A stretch of DNA of 64,000 nt from contig NW_004450583.1 of assembly GCF_000321225.1 (NCBI RefSeq), positions 2,466,919-2,530,918 of the forward strand. Direction: 5' to 3'. The position numbers were made by a program, and so were the translations under genes. The stretch comes from Odobenus rosmarus divergens (lineage: Eukaryota > Chordata > Mammalia > Carnivora > Odobenidae). How positions within the stretch are numbered: position 1 is the stretch's first letter; the number at the start of each line of letters is the position of its first letter. Below, piece by piece: positions 1-10,940 of the stretch. The notes under the pieces are model-generated. The model worked only from the letters and a program-made list of their open reading frames with translations, was not told where the DNA came from and did no database searches.

Positions 1-180
1 CCAACGGTGTGGGAGCGTTCCCCTTTCTTGGCATTCTCACCAACATCTGTTGTTTTCTGACTTGTTAATTTTAATTTTAGCCATTCTGACTGGTGTGAGG
101 TGGTGGTATCTCATTGAGGTTTTGATTTGTATTTCCCCGATGCTGAGTGATGTTGAGCATTTAAGAAAAGAAGTTCTGAT
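1..180 (-). mobile_element. L1 fragment, inverted 5' piece (cut by window edge)
   Basis: Read on the minus strand this is the end of L1 ORF2 and the start of the 3' region: it contains the familiar 'caatgagataccacc', 'gtcagaatggctaaaatt' and 'aacaacagatgttgg' stretches. It lies head to head with the sense L1 3' end that starts near 185, which is the arrangement left by twin priming. The left end runs out of the window. It has no coding capacity. Confidence 0.8.
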
Positions 181-184
181 AGTT

Positions 185-545
185 GTTTTAATATGGATGA
201 ACCTTGAACACATTATACTAAGTGAAAGAAGCCAGACAAGGAAGGACAAATTGCGTACGATCCCCCGCATATGAGGTATTTAGAATAGTCAAATTCATAG
301 AGACAGAAAATAGAAAGGCAGCTACAAGTGGTGGTGGTGGCGGTGGCGGGGGAGGAATGGGGAGTTACTGTTCAGCGGGGACAGAGTTTCTGTCAGGGAC
401 AGTGAGAAAGTTCTGAGAATGGATGGTGGGGATGGCTGCACAATAATGAGAATGTATTGAATCCCACTGAACTGCACATTTTAAAAAAATGGTTGTAGTA
501 GTAAGTCTTAAGGTATGTATATTTTACCACAATAAAACAATGGGG
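185..545 (+). mobile_element. L1M-type LINE 3' end, sense
   Basis: The order 'atggatgaacctt', 'cattatactaagtgaaag', 'agccagacaaggaagg', 'agagacagaaaatagaaag' and a final 'tattttaccacaataaaa' matches the 3'-UTR of old mammalian L1 (L1MA/L1MB-like). A short impure GGT/GGC run (about 328-355) lies in the part that is normally a G-rich stretch. It pairs with the inverted piece at 1-180. Confidence 0.8.
328..355. repeat. Impure (GGT/GGC)n run
   Basis: About nine GGN triplets, mostly GGT then GGC, ending in a G-run, inside the L1 3'-UTR. It is a likely local expansion of the L1 G-rich tract. Confidence 0.6.
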
Positions 546-844
546 GAATTCTGAGAAGATACATTACAAGAATGTAGCTTTAAAGAGAAAGAAATTAATC
601 CCCGGAGGTTTTGGCATAGTTTTTTCAAGGCTATCAAGGTTTTATCTCCCCAACAGAGAGTGGCAGGTGAGTAGGGCACAGCGACAGCACGAGGGCTTAA
701 GAATTGTTAGTTTTTTCACTGGGCAGGTTTCAGAACCGTGTTCTGTTTTTTTCTGTAAATGGGGATGTGCGGTGCCCAGGCACGTGAGCCGGATGCTGGC
801 CCAGAAACCTGGGTCACATTCACCCTGTAAAATGTTACAGGCTT
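546..844. other. Unique sequence, nothing recognised
   Basis: No repeat family, exon or regulatory motif that I can support. A small open frame on each strand overlaps here and continues into the MIR; neither looks like a protein. Confidence 0.5.
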
Positions 845-1075
845 TAGAGACGGGTCTTCCGGGATTAAATCTTGGCTCCCCCACTTACCAGCTGCAATGC
901 CTGGACAAGGTACTAACCTTACCCGAGACACAGTTTCCTTATCTGTGAAATGGGGCTAATGGGAGTACCTGCCTGAGGGGATTGTTGGGGACTTTAAATG
1001 ATACAACACGGATAAAAGTTTTAGCATACCCAGCACATAGTAAACCCTCACTCAATGTTGTTGTTTTGGTGACAG
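845..1075 (+). mobile_element. MIR SINE, near full length
   Basis: It follows the MIR order: 'gggattaaatcttggctc', 'ccacttaccagctg', 'cagtttccttatctgtgaaatgggg', a 'gtacctgcctgaggggattg' block and the 3' 'cacatagtaaaccctcactcaatgttg'. Several substitutions are consistent with great age. Confidence 0.8.
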
Positions 1076-2039
1076 CTCTATATAGTTTCACTCATAATCA
1101 GATTGATCACACATTCCAGTATAGTGTCTTCATCCGCTTCCTCTCACTCTCTTTGCCAGGTCGGCATCATTTTATGGGCAAATGTTAGTTGGACCAGGCA
1201 GAAGGGAAGCTTCATTTCTTCCTATCAGGAAACGAACTGACTCCCTAAGGGGACTGAGATCTCTTTTGTTTTAATCAGTCAATGGGTGTGCATACATTAT
1301 CCCTTTCTCATTGCTTTTTTTTTTTCCCCAAACTTCACCAGAATGCTCAGGAAACAGGGCGTCTTGTGTAATTGAATTTTCTGACTAACCAATGCCTACA
1401 AGACACCACTTTGATTTCAAGTTTTATTTGTGAAAAGTCTTTCTAAAATCCAGTGATGTCCTTTGTTTCCTTAGGAAGTATAGTGGATAATAAAATTTAA
1501 TCTTTCCTTGACAATGAAAGATTTCAGAGCCGTTTCAGAAAATCTTTTTGTGTGGGCCAGAAATACAAATATAGGTGTAGGAGATTGGACTGCCTGTATA
1601 CTGAGCCCAGGACCACCCAGACAGATTTTTTTTTCTAAATAATGTTCTTAAAAAACAAACACAGTCTTTGTAACTTTCCCTTAAGATTAGAATATGGGCA
1701 AAAAATTATGATTAATAGCTTGGGTTCTTTGGGTTTTAGTTCTTCTTTTTAAAGAATATTTTTCAGTAAGATCTCATCACAAGCCTTCATATAGTCACAC
1801 ACAGTGGGTGTCACCTTGAAAAGAATAACCGCTTTATTATCAGAATCAAGGATGAGTGCGAGGCAAACGTTTACTACTTGGGTAAACAAGAGACGCAGAG
1901 TCTACCTTTGTTCCAGCTTCAAAATCTTTCTTATTCCTCCATGCAATGAGTTTTATCCAATTTCAAGTCAGTATGAACAGCTTTTTGAGGAGGGAGGTGT
2001 GGGCTGGGGTGGGGTGGGGTCTAAGCCGGGTTGGGAGCG
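1076..2039. other. Unique sequence, nothing recognised
   Basis: AT-rich, with a T-run near 1317-1325. No repeat family, exon or RNA gene recognised. Confidence 0.5.
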
Positions 2040-2140
2040 GTGTGTTGTATTGGATAGAGCCCTGGAGTTTGGAAACTTGATATTCAACCTTATTCCCACT
2101 TTGCTTAGCTGTATGACCTTGGATGGGTCAAGGGGGTCTC
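2040..2140 (+). mobile_element. Possible MIR fragment (5' part)
   Basis: 'attggatagagccctggag', then 'cttgatattcaacc' and 'ttagctgtatgaccttgg', resemble the 5' half of MIR. It is degraded and short. It ends before the 'cagtttcctcatctg' block. Confidence 0.45.
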
Positions 2141-3220
2141 TCTGAACCCCCACTCTCTCTAGCCAAGCGATGCAGGGGTGCCACTGATGGTTTCCACAGT
2201 GCTTTCTGCCTGAGCCTGTAGACCGAGGTCCTTCAAGGTATCCACTGCGTTGTGTTCATTTACTCTTTCATGATAACAAGGAGGCTTCAGGAACTGATTG
2301 TCAATGAATCTGGTTGCATAGAGCCCTAGTTGCGGGAGGGGCTGGCCCAAGAATCCAGATTCATTTCGTGCTTGCTTTCCCTTCCCTTCAGCTTTCTCTC
2401 CTCCCTGCCTTGGCCTCTCACTTTCTCCCTCTCTCTTTCTCCAGTCTGTCTGTTCCTTCCTACTCCTCACTCCTCCCCAGCCCGTCTAGATTATTGATTG
2501 GAAATCACCAAATAGTTTCTGTAACCATGTCATCAATGGCTGCCAAGGCTCTTGTCATTATTCCAGCCACACAGAGTAAATGGCTGGGGGAAAATGGCAT
2601 TTTCCAGCTCAGGTGCAAAGCATTCTAAACTGTGGCTTAGCTGAGTTCTTCATTTAACACCTCCTCCCCCACCCCCCCACCAAGGTCTTTATGCAAAAGC
2701 AGCCTATTCAAGCAAGTGAGTTATTTCACAGAGCCCCGAGTTTAGATTCTCTTAATTTTCCCCATTTCTTTTGCTTGCCCTTGCTACCTTCCTGCCTGAT
2801 GCACATTAGAGAGGAAGTACACAAAGAAATTGTGCAAAGTTTGGAAGCAACTGGCAGGTGGGTTTGCATTTTTCCAGGTTAATTCACTTGATGAAAAGCT
2901 GCTGTGGGTGATGTGTCATATATCAAAGGCAGGGCATCAGTAATCTTTGCTCAAGGGCACAGCTAACAGACAGATAGACGGGAGAATGAGATGGAAAAAA
3001 GCAACTCATCCTTTTCTGCTAACACCACGAAGGAGATAAAGGAAGATTTATGAGTCATCTCGGACCACATACCAGCAAGCAGCATACCGTATTTTTCACA
3101 TGTTCCCAAAATTGGTGGTGGAAGGCAGTGTGGTTGTCACGGTGTCCATCGGTGTGTTAGGAAACAATGGGATCCTTGAAGGCTCTGGCTGTAGAGTCAG
3201 CTCTTTGCCCTCGGTGCAGA

Positions 3221-3222
<2 letters not shown>
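2141..3222. other. Unique sequence with a pyrimidine-rich stretch
   Basis: About 2385-2480 is C/T-rich on the plus strand with many 'ctccct' and 'tctcc' words. A C-run lies at 2662-2680. No repeat family or exon recognised. Confidence 0.5.

Positions 3223-3223
<1 letters not shown>

Positions 3224-3258
<35 letters not shown>
3224..3258. repeat. (GT)n microsatellite, about 17 units
   Basis: An uninterrupted GT run of about 35 bases. Uninterrupted dinucleotide runs of this length are usually length-polymorphic. Confidence 0.97.
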
Positions 3259-3260
<2 letters not shown>

Positions 3261-4550
3261 TTCAAAGCATCTCTGTGCTCTTTAAGCATATGATCTCATG
3301 ATCTGTAGTTTAATAATGTGACCTCTGTAGAATGAAAAATAGAGGATTAGCTGAAACAGACATGTCTATTGGGTCCCAGGCACTTAGATGGTGACTTGAT
3401 AAAGACTTTTTTAGCTGTCACTCATCTACTTAATTTACTTTGGTAATAGCCAGCCCATGTGTTTACTGCTTTTGGGTGTAAGGGGAGGGAGGAGGAGAAT
3501 ACTCTTTGTTAGTTGTTGTTTTTTCCCTTTTCTACCTCTGAGATTAGTCAATCCCTGTCAGATACAAACCGAGATTTGTAGCCCAGGTTAATTTGAATGG
3601 GCTATTTTGTGCGGAGTTAACCGAGGACACTACTTGTTTGGAGTGCTCAGAGCTCCTTTATTTGGGCAGCTCAGCAGCTGACTGTGCAAGTGTCGTGCAG
3701 AAGAGTTGATGGAAGTGCAAAGAGGTTTCTTAATATTTCTCTCCCCAGCCTTGGAAAAGGCACCTGGATTGCAGCTGGATCATGCTTGGGTTTGTGACTC
3801 TTTACTTCACATGGCAATTTAAAAAGTACTGTGAATTAAAAAAAAAAATGGTTTTGAATTTTTTCTAAGGCCTCTCTGCAGTGTGCTCCAATTTTTTTTC
3901 CTTTCTTTCTTTCCCTTTTTTTTTTTTGAGAGGCACACAATTAACATTCTGTGCAGAAGGGCATGATTGATTCTGCACAGTGGTGGCTATATGAGCAAAC
4001 CTCATTTAGACAGCTGAGTGAAATATACAGGGCAGAGGAATTTATGGGACCCAGAGAAGCTCATGTGCAGAATGAAAAGGAGCCGCCTTCCCCTCTCCTC
4101 TTCTGCTCCTGCATCCCCATTCTTCACTTGCTGGGAATTGCTCCCCCTCCAGCCGCCGGGGTGCCCACTCTGTGTGGTGATGCCGCTGAGCCTGACATCA
4201 CCCAGCAGAGAAGATTGAATGCCACTTAATCATGCAACCCTCCTGTGGGAAGCATGGAGTATGTAATCAGATAGACAGGAGGAGCTCTCAGAATCCATTA
4301 CGTGAGGCTGACAAGGTGAGGAGGGAGTAAAGAATGGTGGCTGCAGGTACTATACCATATTCTAAAAAATGTCCCCCTGAGCCCGGGGCTTGTCTGAGTT
4401 GCCCCGGGCTTCTGCACTGACCTTCCTCAGGATCGGTTATTCAGAGGGTGGAGTGTCCACCTCAGAGGATACAGGCCACTTTCCTGACAATATCACCAAC
4501 TTACTTTTGCAAAGGGAGTTCAGGGCAGGAATAGATTTTGTCATGTTCAC
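3259..4550. other. Unique, repeat-poor stretch
   Basis: No transposon recognised. It contains a T-run at 3914-3926 and an AAG-GTGAGG splice-donor-like site near 4313-4319. Upstream, a pyrimidine tract ends in CAG near 4152. The interval between has stops in all frames, so if it is an exon it is non-coding; chance sites are equally likely. Confidence 0.4.
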
Positions 4551-4554
4551 CAAA

Positions 4555-4692
4555 TTGTCTGACACATAGTAGGTCCTCTGTAGACTGTTGCTGCCTTGAC
4601 TTAACTCACTAGTGCATGGGCCTCACTGGAGGAAGTGTGCAGCGCCCGGTACATAGTATGTGATCGATAAACATTTGTTGAAAGGGGTGAAA
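4555..4692 (+). mobile_element. L2/MIR 3'-end fragments
   Basis: Two copies of the LINE2/MIR shared 3' motif are visible: 'ctgacacatagtaggtcctc' near 4560 and 'cccggtacatagtatgtgat' near 4647, the second followed by 'aaacatttgttgaa', as at L2 3' ends. Confidence 0.55.
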
Positions 4693-5096
4693 GAATGAAC
4701 TGGCAGAATGACATTTGGTAGACAGGCTTGCTCGTTTCCCATGTGGGCTGTCTGTGGGGATGGCTCTCGGCTCAGGTGGGAAATGAGAGGGTAGCTTTTT
4801 GGCTTCATGCTTCCAAGCTCCTCCCAGGGATTCAGATGCTTTTCCATTGCCTTGTCATGACTCTCGCACACCTGCTCGGGTGCTCTGCTGGGCTCAATCT
4901 TTCTGGTTTTTTTTTCCTTAAACCAACTTCATTTCCATTTAATGACTCTGTCTTAGTGTTGCCCAGAAGATGGATATCATTCACTCATACCCCAGTGTAA
5001 ATTAGGTCCAAAGCAGGGGTAATTTGAAATTTTAAAAAGTTGTTTGGTTAGCTTATTTTCCTGATCGATTTGCACTTTGTGTCTTTGGTACCTCTG
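4693..5096. other. Unique sequence, nothing recognised
   Basis: No repeat family, exon or RNA gene that I can support. Confidence 0.5.
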
Positions 5097-5097
5097 G

Positions 5098-5577
5098 TAG
5101 TCCTTAAAATGGCCCCCTAAAAGATGTCATGTCCTAATTCCTAGAATCTGTAGATGTCACCTTGTATGGCGCTCTTTGCAGATGGGGAGATTATCCTGGG
5201 TTATCTGGATAGCTCCTAATTGCAATCACATGTATCCTTACGAAGGCGGCAGAGGGAGATTTGACCCACACACAGAGGAGAAGGTAATGTGAAGACAGAG
5301 CAGATAGGAAGGTCCTGGCCTTGGAGATTGGAGTGATGTGAAGATTGGGCTTCACAGGCCAAGGAGTGTTAGAGTTACCAGGAGCTGGAGGAGGCATCCA
5401 GCAGATTCTCCTCTGGAGCCTCTGGTAGGAGGAGAGCCCAGTTGACTTCTTGACGTTGACTCAGTGATACTGATTTCAGGTTTTCAGCCTCCAGAATTGT
5501 GGGAGAAAAAAAATTCTGTTCTTTGAGCCATCAAGTTTGTGGTAGTTTGTTACGGCAGGAATGGGAATCTGATACAG
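5098..5577 (+). mobile_element. MLT1-type MaLR solo LTR
   Basis: It follows the MLT1 LTR order: 'atgtcctaattcctagaatc', 'gatggggagattatcctggg', 'aaggtaatgtgaagacag', 'aggccaaggagtg', 'aggagctggaggaggc', 'cctccagaattgtgggag', 'tcaagtttgtggtag', ending 'ctgatacag'. It is nearly full length with no internal sequence beside it, so it is a solo LTR of an ancient ERVL-MaLR. Confidence 0.8.
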
Positions 5578-7126
5578 CCCCTAATGGTCCTGTTGCTGGC
5601 ATCTTACTAACCGTAGAAGCTGGATTGGCATCAGCGTTGCTGGGACAGCCCATTTTACCCCATTGATAGACTTCATAAGTTTCCTGCTTTAGGTGTCTTG
5701 ATATATTTTTCTGTCTCTAAAGGGCACAAAAGGGGCAGATTTTTTTTTATGAATATCCTTAGTAGTCTATCCACTGTGCCTTTATTACCATAAGAATCTT
5801 GCACATTGGATGTGTAATACCCCATTTCATAGGTTAGGGAACTTTCAGGTGGCAACTTACTAAAGAAAAGACACCCATTTAGTAAACATTGAATTTGGGA
5901 TTTGGATGTAAAGATCCCAGTTCCTATTCTAGTATCTTATTCTTCATATCGTGCTGTGATTTTTCACTCTGTTTACATAGCATTTTCAGAGTCTTGAGCT
6001 AAGGTCCGACACGTAGACATTTCTCTAAGTTTTATTCCTATTCTCTGATTTTATGGCCCCTCAGTCTTAGCTTCTATTGTATTAAATTAAGCTCACTCAA
6101 CCTAGAAAAGATGACTGTTATGTCAGAGTACTCAACTCTGACAGCCAGGTGGCTCTTTGTTTGTTTCTTTGTGTGTGTAAAAAGCAACTGTGTTACAGTA
6201 CAAAACAAGTGTGTGGGGTGGAGAGCCGGAAGGAGAACTGGAACACACGTGTAGGGTTCATTGTGTTGAGTTGCAAACTACAAGCGTTTTAGGGAGGATT
6301 TTTTTTCTTGAATTACTAAACAAACTAGTCTCCTAGAGCTTCTCTTTTTCAGACGTCCAGCCTTTCTTGACCAAAGCTAGCACCTGCAGCTCAGAACTGA
6401 GATACCCGTGTTGAAAGAATACTTACTCCAAAGAGAAATCAGGCTTCATGGAAGCTGGAACCCACAAGGGACAGGCAACATATGGGATTTGAGGGAATTT
6501 TGATGGCAGATATTGCAATCAGAGATTTGCTTCAGCCTTCATGCTGTCAGATTGGGAACATTTAACTTTGAGTACAGCTGCCGGAGACACAGAAAATCAC
6601 CACCCTCCTGTGTGGCAGTCTTTGCCACTTCCAGCAAGTTATGAAATTATATAAAAGGAGCTGAGTATGATACCACTACTTGGATTGTTACTTACACGAA
6701 AAACCTTCCAAATTGGAGAATTATTAAGTGAGAAAATCCCTTAATTGCAACAAGTTCCCCACTGCACAAAAAGACTATGTGGCAGAGAAAATTGGCAGTG
6801 TTCTGATGATCAGATTTAACAGCTGGAAGACTCCTATTCAAACTACTTTTGCAGTAATAAAGCTAATAATTTTTTTCACAAACTGCTGTGATAGCCATAA
6901 TTCTGTTTTGTTAAGACGTCTGTTCTCTATACTTGACTGAAAACGCACATACTTATTTTGGTCCGTCATTATTACAAGTATGTGTATGGGGGTAAAGCCG
7001 TGTTTAAAATTTTTTTTTGTATTTTATTCCTTTTCTCCCCTTGTTTGTACAGAGTACCTGCCACTCTATAGTTTTAACTTTTTAACATATCAAAAATGGC
7101 CAAGTGACAGTGGTATTTTTCTGTGG
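5578..7126. other. Unique sequence, nothing recognised
   Basis: About 1.5 kb without a recognised repeat; T-run at 7009-7018. Open frames are short and not protein-like. Confidence 0.45.
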
Positions 7127-7200
7127 CTCATGCCAGGTGTAGAGGACCATGACCCGAGCCGAAGGCAGTTGCCCAACCAACTGAGCCACCCAGGTGCCCC
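7127..7200 (-). mobile_element. Can-SINE (SINEC) 5' fragment
   Basis: The reverse strand begins with the tRNA-derived SINEC head; on the plus strand it reads 'gagccgaaggcag' then 'ctgagccacccaggtgcccc'. Only the tRNA-like part remains; the CT-rich middle and A-tail are absent. It is an older or deleted copy. Confidence 0.8.
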
Positions 7201-7284
7201 TGTCCTTTGTCTTGTCTAGCTACTTGATCAAGAACTGCATTTTTAAACATGTAATTTAAAAATGTTCAGTGGAAAAAGTTGTAT

Positions 7285-7405
7285 CTATGGCAGTGGTAGT
7301 GGTTGCCTAACAATGTGAATGTACTTAATACCATTGAACTGTACACCTAAAAATGGTTAAGATGGTAAATTTTGTGTTCTGTGTATTTCACCACAATTTA
7401 CAAAA
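7285..7405 (+). mobile_element. L1M LINE 3' terminal fragment
   Basis: 'ggcagtggtagtggttgcc', 'attgaactgtacacctaaa', 'atggttaagatggtaaattt' and 'tatttcaccacaat' are the last part of old L1 3'-UTRs (L1ME/L1MB type). Confidence 0.75.
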
Positions 7406-7412
7406 CAGTGGT

Positions 7413-8202
7413 GTATGCACACAGTTAAAAAGGCAAATAAACACAAAAAGGTATCAGCAATAAATAAGTCTTGTCCCCCACAACCCTCCATCCCCCAGAA
7501 GCCACCATCATCAATAGCTTCCTGGACAGCCTTACAGAAATTTGCCGTTTATATTCAAGCATAGGACTGTATTCTGAAAGAATTGTGTAATGGGAAAATA
7601 AAACCAGATTGGCCTTGTGGAGGCTGGGGAGGGAGGAAGGGGCAAGGGGAATGATGGATGAGCAAGAGGGCTGGGTGAGATGAAGCTGGTGGTGACCAAG
7701 TTTTAATTCAGAACATTTGTGTAAACTCTTGCATGGATCTCATGCCATGCTTAGTCCATCAAGGAATAGGCCGTGGAATTGGGAAGTTGTGGGAAGCCAG
7801 GAGGGGAAAGTGAGTTCCACAGAGTTGTCATTTGCTGTAGTCCAGAGGGAGATAGCTGTGAGTAATGGGGTGAAGTTAAGCAGAGAGGAATTTAGGCTGG
7901 GAAAATCAGGACAAATTTCACAATGGGGAGAGTGTATAGACATGTCCATGGGGACATAAGAGAAGCCTTACCACTGGAGGGGCTAAAAGCAAGACTTGAC
8001 ACAAAGCATGAGAAAATGGATGATAGGGAGCTGTCTCTGGGGGTTGGTGCAGTGACCTTAATCAGGCTCTTTCCCCCTAGCCCTGGATTCACTGATTCAA
8101 TCTCAAATGATCCAAGGGAGAGGAACAATTGCTTGGAAAATGGCCTTAGGGAATAATGGCTATTGACAGCAGATATTGACTGACTCTGCCATACAAATGA
8201 AC
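7413..8202. other. Mostly unique; possible degraded LINE at the start
   Basis: 7480-7560 ('ccagaagccaccatcatcaa', 'cttacagaaatttgcc') resembles a motif found in antisense old LINE 3' regions, but I cannot assign it. The rest shows nothing recognisable. Confidence 0.35.
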
Positions 8203-8223
8203 TCCATCCATCCATCCACCCAT
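8203..8223. repeat. Short (CCAT)n run
   Basis: About four and a half CCAT units, the last one changed to CCAC. It lies at the tip of an antisense L2, where such tails are common. Confidence 0.7.
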
Positions 8224-8600
8224 TTATTCTTCCATTTCACAAAAATTTTCAACATCTAAGTAACATGGACTATTGAGGGAACTTTAAATAGGCTGCTGAG
8301 GAAAGTTCTCTCAAGGGGGAACATTTATGCTGACACTTACAGGTTAGACTGGAAAGAACTGGGAAGTACATTGCAGACAGAGCATGCATCATGTACAAAG
8401 GCCACCAGGTGCGCAGAGCATCGGCGGGCCTGAGGGCCCCAGAGATCCATGTGGCTGGGTAGCTAGAAGGGCTAAAGAGACTTGGAAGAAGTTTAAGATG
8501 ATGGTGAAAAGGCAGGCAGGAGCCAGATTACTCAGGGGCTGGCGGGCTCTGGTTAGGAGGTAGAATTTTATTCGAAGAACAGTGGGATTTAGGTATGGGT
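8203..8600 (-). mobile_element. L2 LINE 3' region, antisense
   Basis: After the tetranucleotide tail the plus strand shows the antisense L2 series: 'gcagacagagcatgcatcat', 'gtacaaaggccaccagg', 'gagatccatgtggctggg', 'ggcaggagccagattactca', 'ggaggtagaattttattc'. Divergence is high. Confidence 0.55.
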
Positions 8601-9984
8601 TTTGAAGGGCCTTTAGTTTCCGCTTTCAGACTTTTTTTATACCTTCTAGTCTGTACTTTTTGGAAGTCATTTGTGGTTGTCAGACTGAGGTGGGGGAGGC
8701 TGTTGGGCGCTTCTAGAAAACATCACTAGTTGTGGGAGAGGCAAGTTTGGCAATGAGGTGGGGCTGGGAAAGGGATTTAGCCTGTCCTGTGGTTTTGCTT
8801 TTGCTTCAGGGGGTCTGGATCTTTAGGGGGAGACCCATGATATAAAGGGAAAAGGATCACCTAAGGTGAATCAACTAAAATGGAAAGAAAAATGTAAGAG
8901 TAGCTGTAGGGGAAAGACATTTGGGATTTAATCATGAAAGCTGAAACTCAAAATTATGTATATATTTTGTATCAAAAACATTTTCAGTTGTAATTGCTAC
9001 TATGATCTATTACTTAGAACAAAAATATTCAACTGTTATTTTAATTTTTTTCCCTAATTTTTCTGATGAAATGACATTCTGGCACCAAATATCTTTTACT
9101 TCATATTTGCTATTATTGTACAGTTATAAGAGTTGTTTATTTCTGTCAAATTAGGACTTGATCAATTTTATGTGAGCCTTTCTTAATCCTTCGATATTGA
9201 AATGAATCTCATAAAATTCCTGTTGTGTTATTCTCTTCCTTTTCTCCTTTTCAGTTGGGCTAAGGATGCAAAGTAAATGGTTTTGAGTGTCATGTGAGCA
9301 CTTGTCCAACATCACTCCAGCTGAGTTCATGGAACCCCACACCTTTTGCAGAAGTTTCTCTTTCATTTTTCATTTGATTTGCACTGGGGGCTTATATAAC
9401 CCTTGACCACAGACAGGCTTAAACTGTTGCTGATAACATGCATCAGGGCTTCAAACTCCTTGGAAGGGTTATTTGAGTGGGAACCAGTTGTATAAACAGT
9501 CAGTTCATGAATGAATCTTTTCAAGTTAAGAGGACTTTTTTCTCTGCTCAAACTCAAACCTGAAAGTACTCAAATAGCAAATATTTGGATATTGCATTTC
9601 TTCCCTATTAAAATTTAAATATGTAAAATGCATCTAGCTTCGGAAAGGCACAAAAGGTACAAAATGTATTGGCTTTCAATATTTTCTCATTTCTAGTTGG
9701 GTTTAGATGTGAGTATATCAGCCTGAGTGGAGGACACATTTCATTGCCAGGGTATACCCTCCCCTCAGTGCACAGCTCTTATGGGGGTGGGAGCAGGGGT
9801 GTGGCATTCATCAGGGTTGTGTGGGACAGGCGGCTTTGCCCTGGAGAGCTCCTTGGAATTTGGGCTGAGGCTTCTGGAAATCCATGGATCTAGGTCAGGT
9901 TTAAGAAAAAAGATAAAAGAAAGTTCTTCATCTTGTTTGAATAAATTTGTTCAGAGGATATTAATGTTAAATGTTGATATTCAT
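8601..9984. other. Unique sequence, nothing recognised
   Basis: Repeat-free as far as I can tell; the 8930-9660 part is AT-rich. No exon recognised. Confidence 0.45.
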
Positions 9985-10200
9985 TGCATCTCAACCTTGC
10001 CATTACTGACATTTTGGGCTGGAAAGTTCTTTGTTGTGGGGGCTGTCCCATGTGTTGTAGAATATTTAGCAGCATCCCTGGCCTCTACCCACTAGGTAGT
10101 GGTAACACATCCTCCTCTCATTTGTAACAAAGTGAAAAATGTCTCCAGATAGGGCCCATTGTTCCTTCCTGGGCAAGGTGCCCTGGTTGAGAACCACTGA
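9985..10200 (-). mobile_element. MER20 (hAT-Charlie DNA transposon)
   Basis: 'atctcaaccttgccattact', 'cattttgggctggaaagttc', 'gtgggggctgtccc', 'agcagcatccctggcctcta' and the end 'ggttgagaaccactga' match antisense MER20 end to end. It is a non-autonomous element with no coding sequence. A second copy in the same orientation lies at 27009-27232. Confidence 0.88.
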
Positions 10201-10654
10201 CCATAGGATGGTGTAAAGAAGCTACAGTAGAAAGGTCATAATGTCTTCAATACATGAGGGGAGCAACTACTTCCAGTTCTAGCCAATTTGGTTCTGAAAA
10301 TGAGCACCATCCTTGGAGCCAGGGAAGGAAAGTTTCTGACTCATATTATAATGAACCCAGTGGGGTCCCTTGTGTGTGGGTTCAGTGGAGCAAGCCACGG
10401 AGGGACACTTGGAGCCTCAGAATTCCCAGGCAGGTGGGACTCCGATGAAGCAGACCCTGAGAAAGAGCTGGGAGGAAGAAGTCAGGTGAATGTTTTCCAT
10501 GTCCCTGAGTTGTAGGTAACCTGAGGTGCAGGCCTCTGGGCCATTCCTTTCAGCTCACCCTTTCTCCAGCAACTTATATTAGTGTCAGCTTTGAGGCCAT
10601 CATGGAAGCTGCTTTTCCTACTATAAATACTCTGGCCGCCTTTATATCTTCCTA
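10201..10654. other. Unique sequence, nothing recognised
   Basis: No repeat family, exon or RNA gene that I can support. Confidence 0.5.
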
Positions 10655-10940
10655 AATAGGACTCAGTCTTCAAGATCCAGCTAAAACTCTAACTCCGCCA
10701 TGGGGATTCCTCAACCACCCTGGCTCACATTGAGTTCTTCCTGATGTAACGCATTGCTTACTTAATGGAACTTTGATTTGGGCATTCAATCAAAGAAGGT
10801 TTTGTCATTTTGAAATTTAAAAATAAGTTTGCAAGTTCCTTTAAGTCTTCGGTTGCATCTTCTTTTTTATCCCCCATGACACATAGTATAGTATGAACAC
10901 ATAGTAGGTGCTCAGTAAATTCTAAGTGAATTGGAGTAAA
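10655..10940 (+). mobile_element. L2 LINE 3' region, sense
   Basis: 'ttcaagatccagctaaaac' followed by 'gattcctcaaccaccctgg' parallels the L2 'tccagctcaaatgccacctc...aagccttcc' block. The 3' end reads 'acacatagtaggtgctcag' as in L2. The middle is weak. Confidence 0.5.

Noticed and set aside
4152..4319. Exon-like interval between a CAG after a pyrimidine tract and AAG-GTGAGG
   Set aside because: Stops occur in all three frames, and both sites are common by chance. Kept only as a note.
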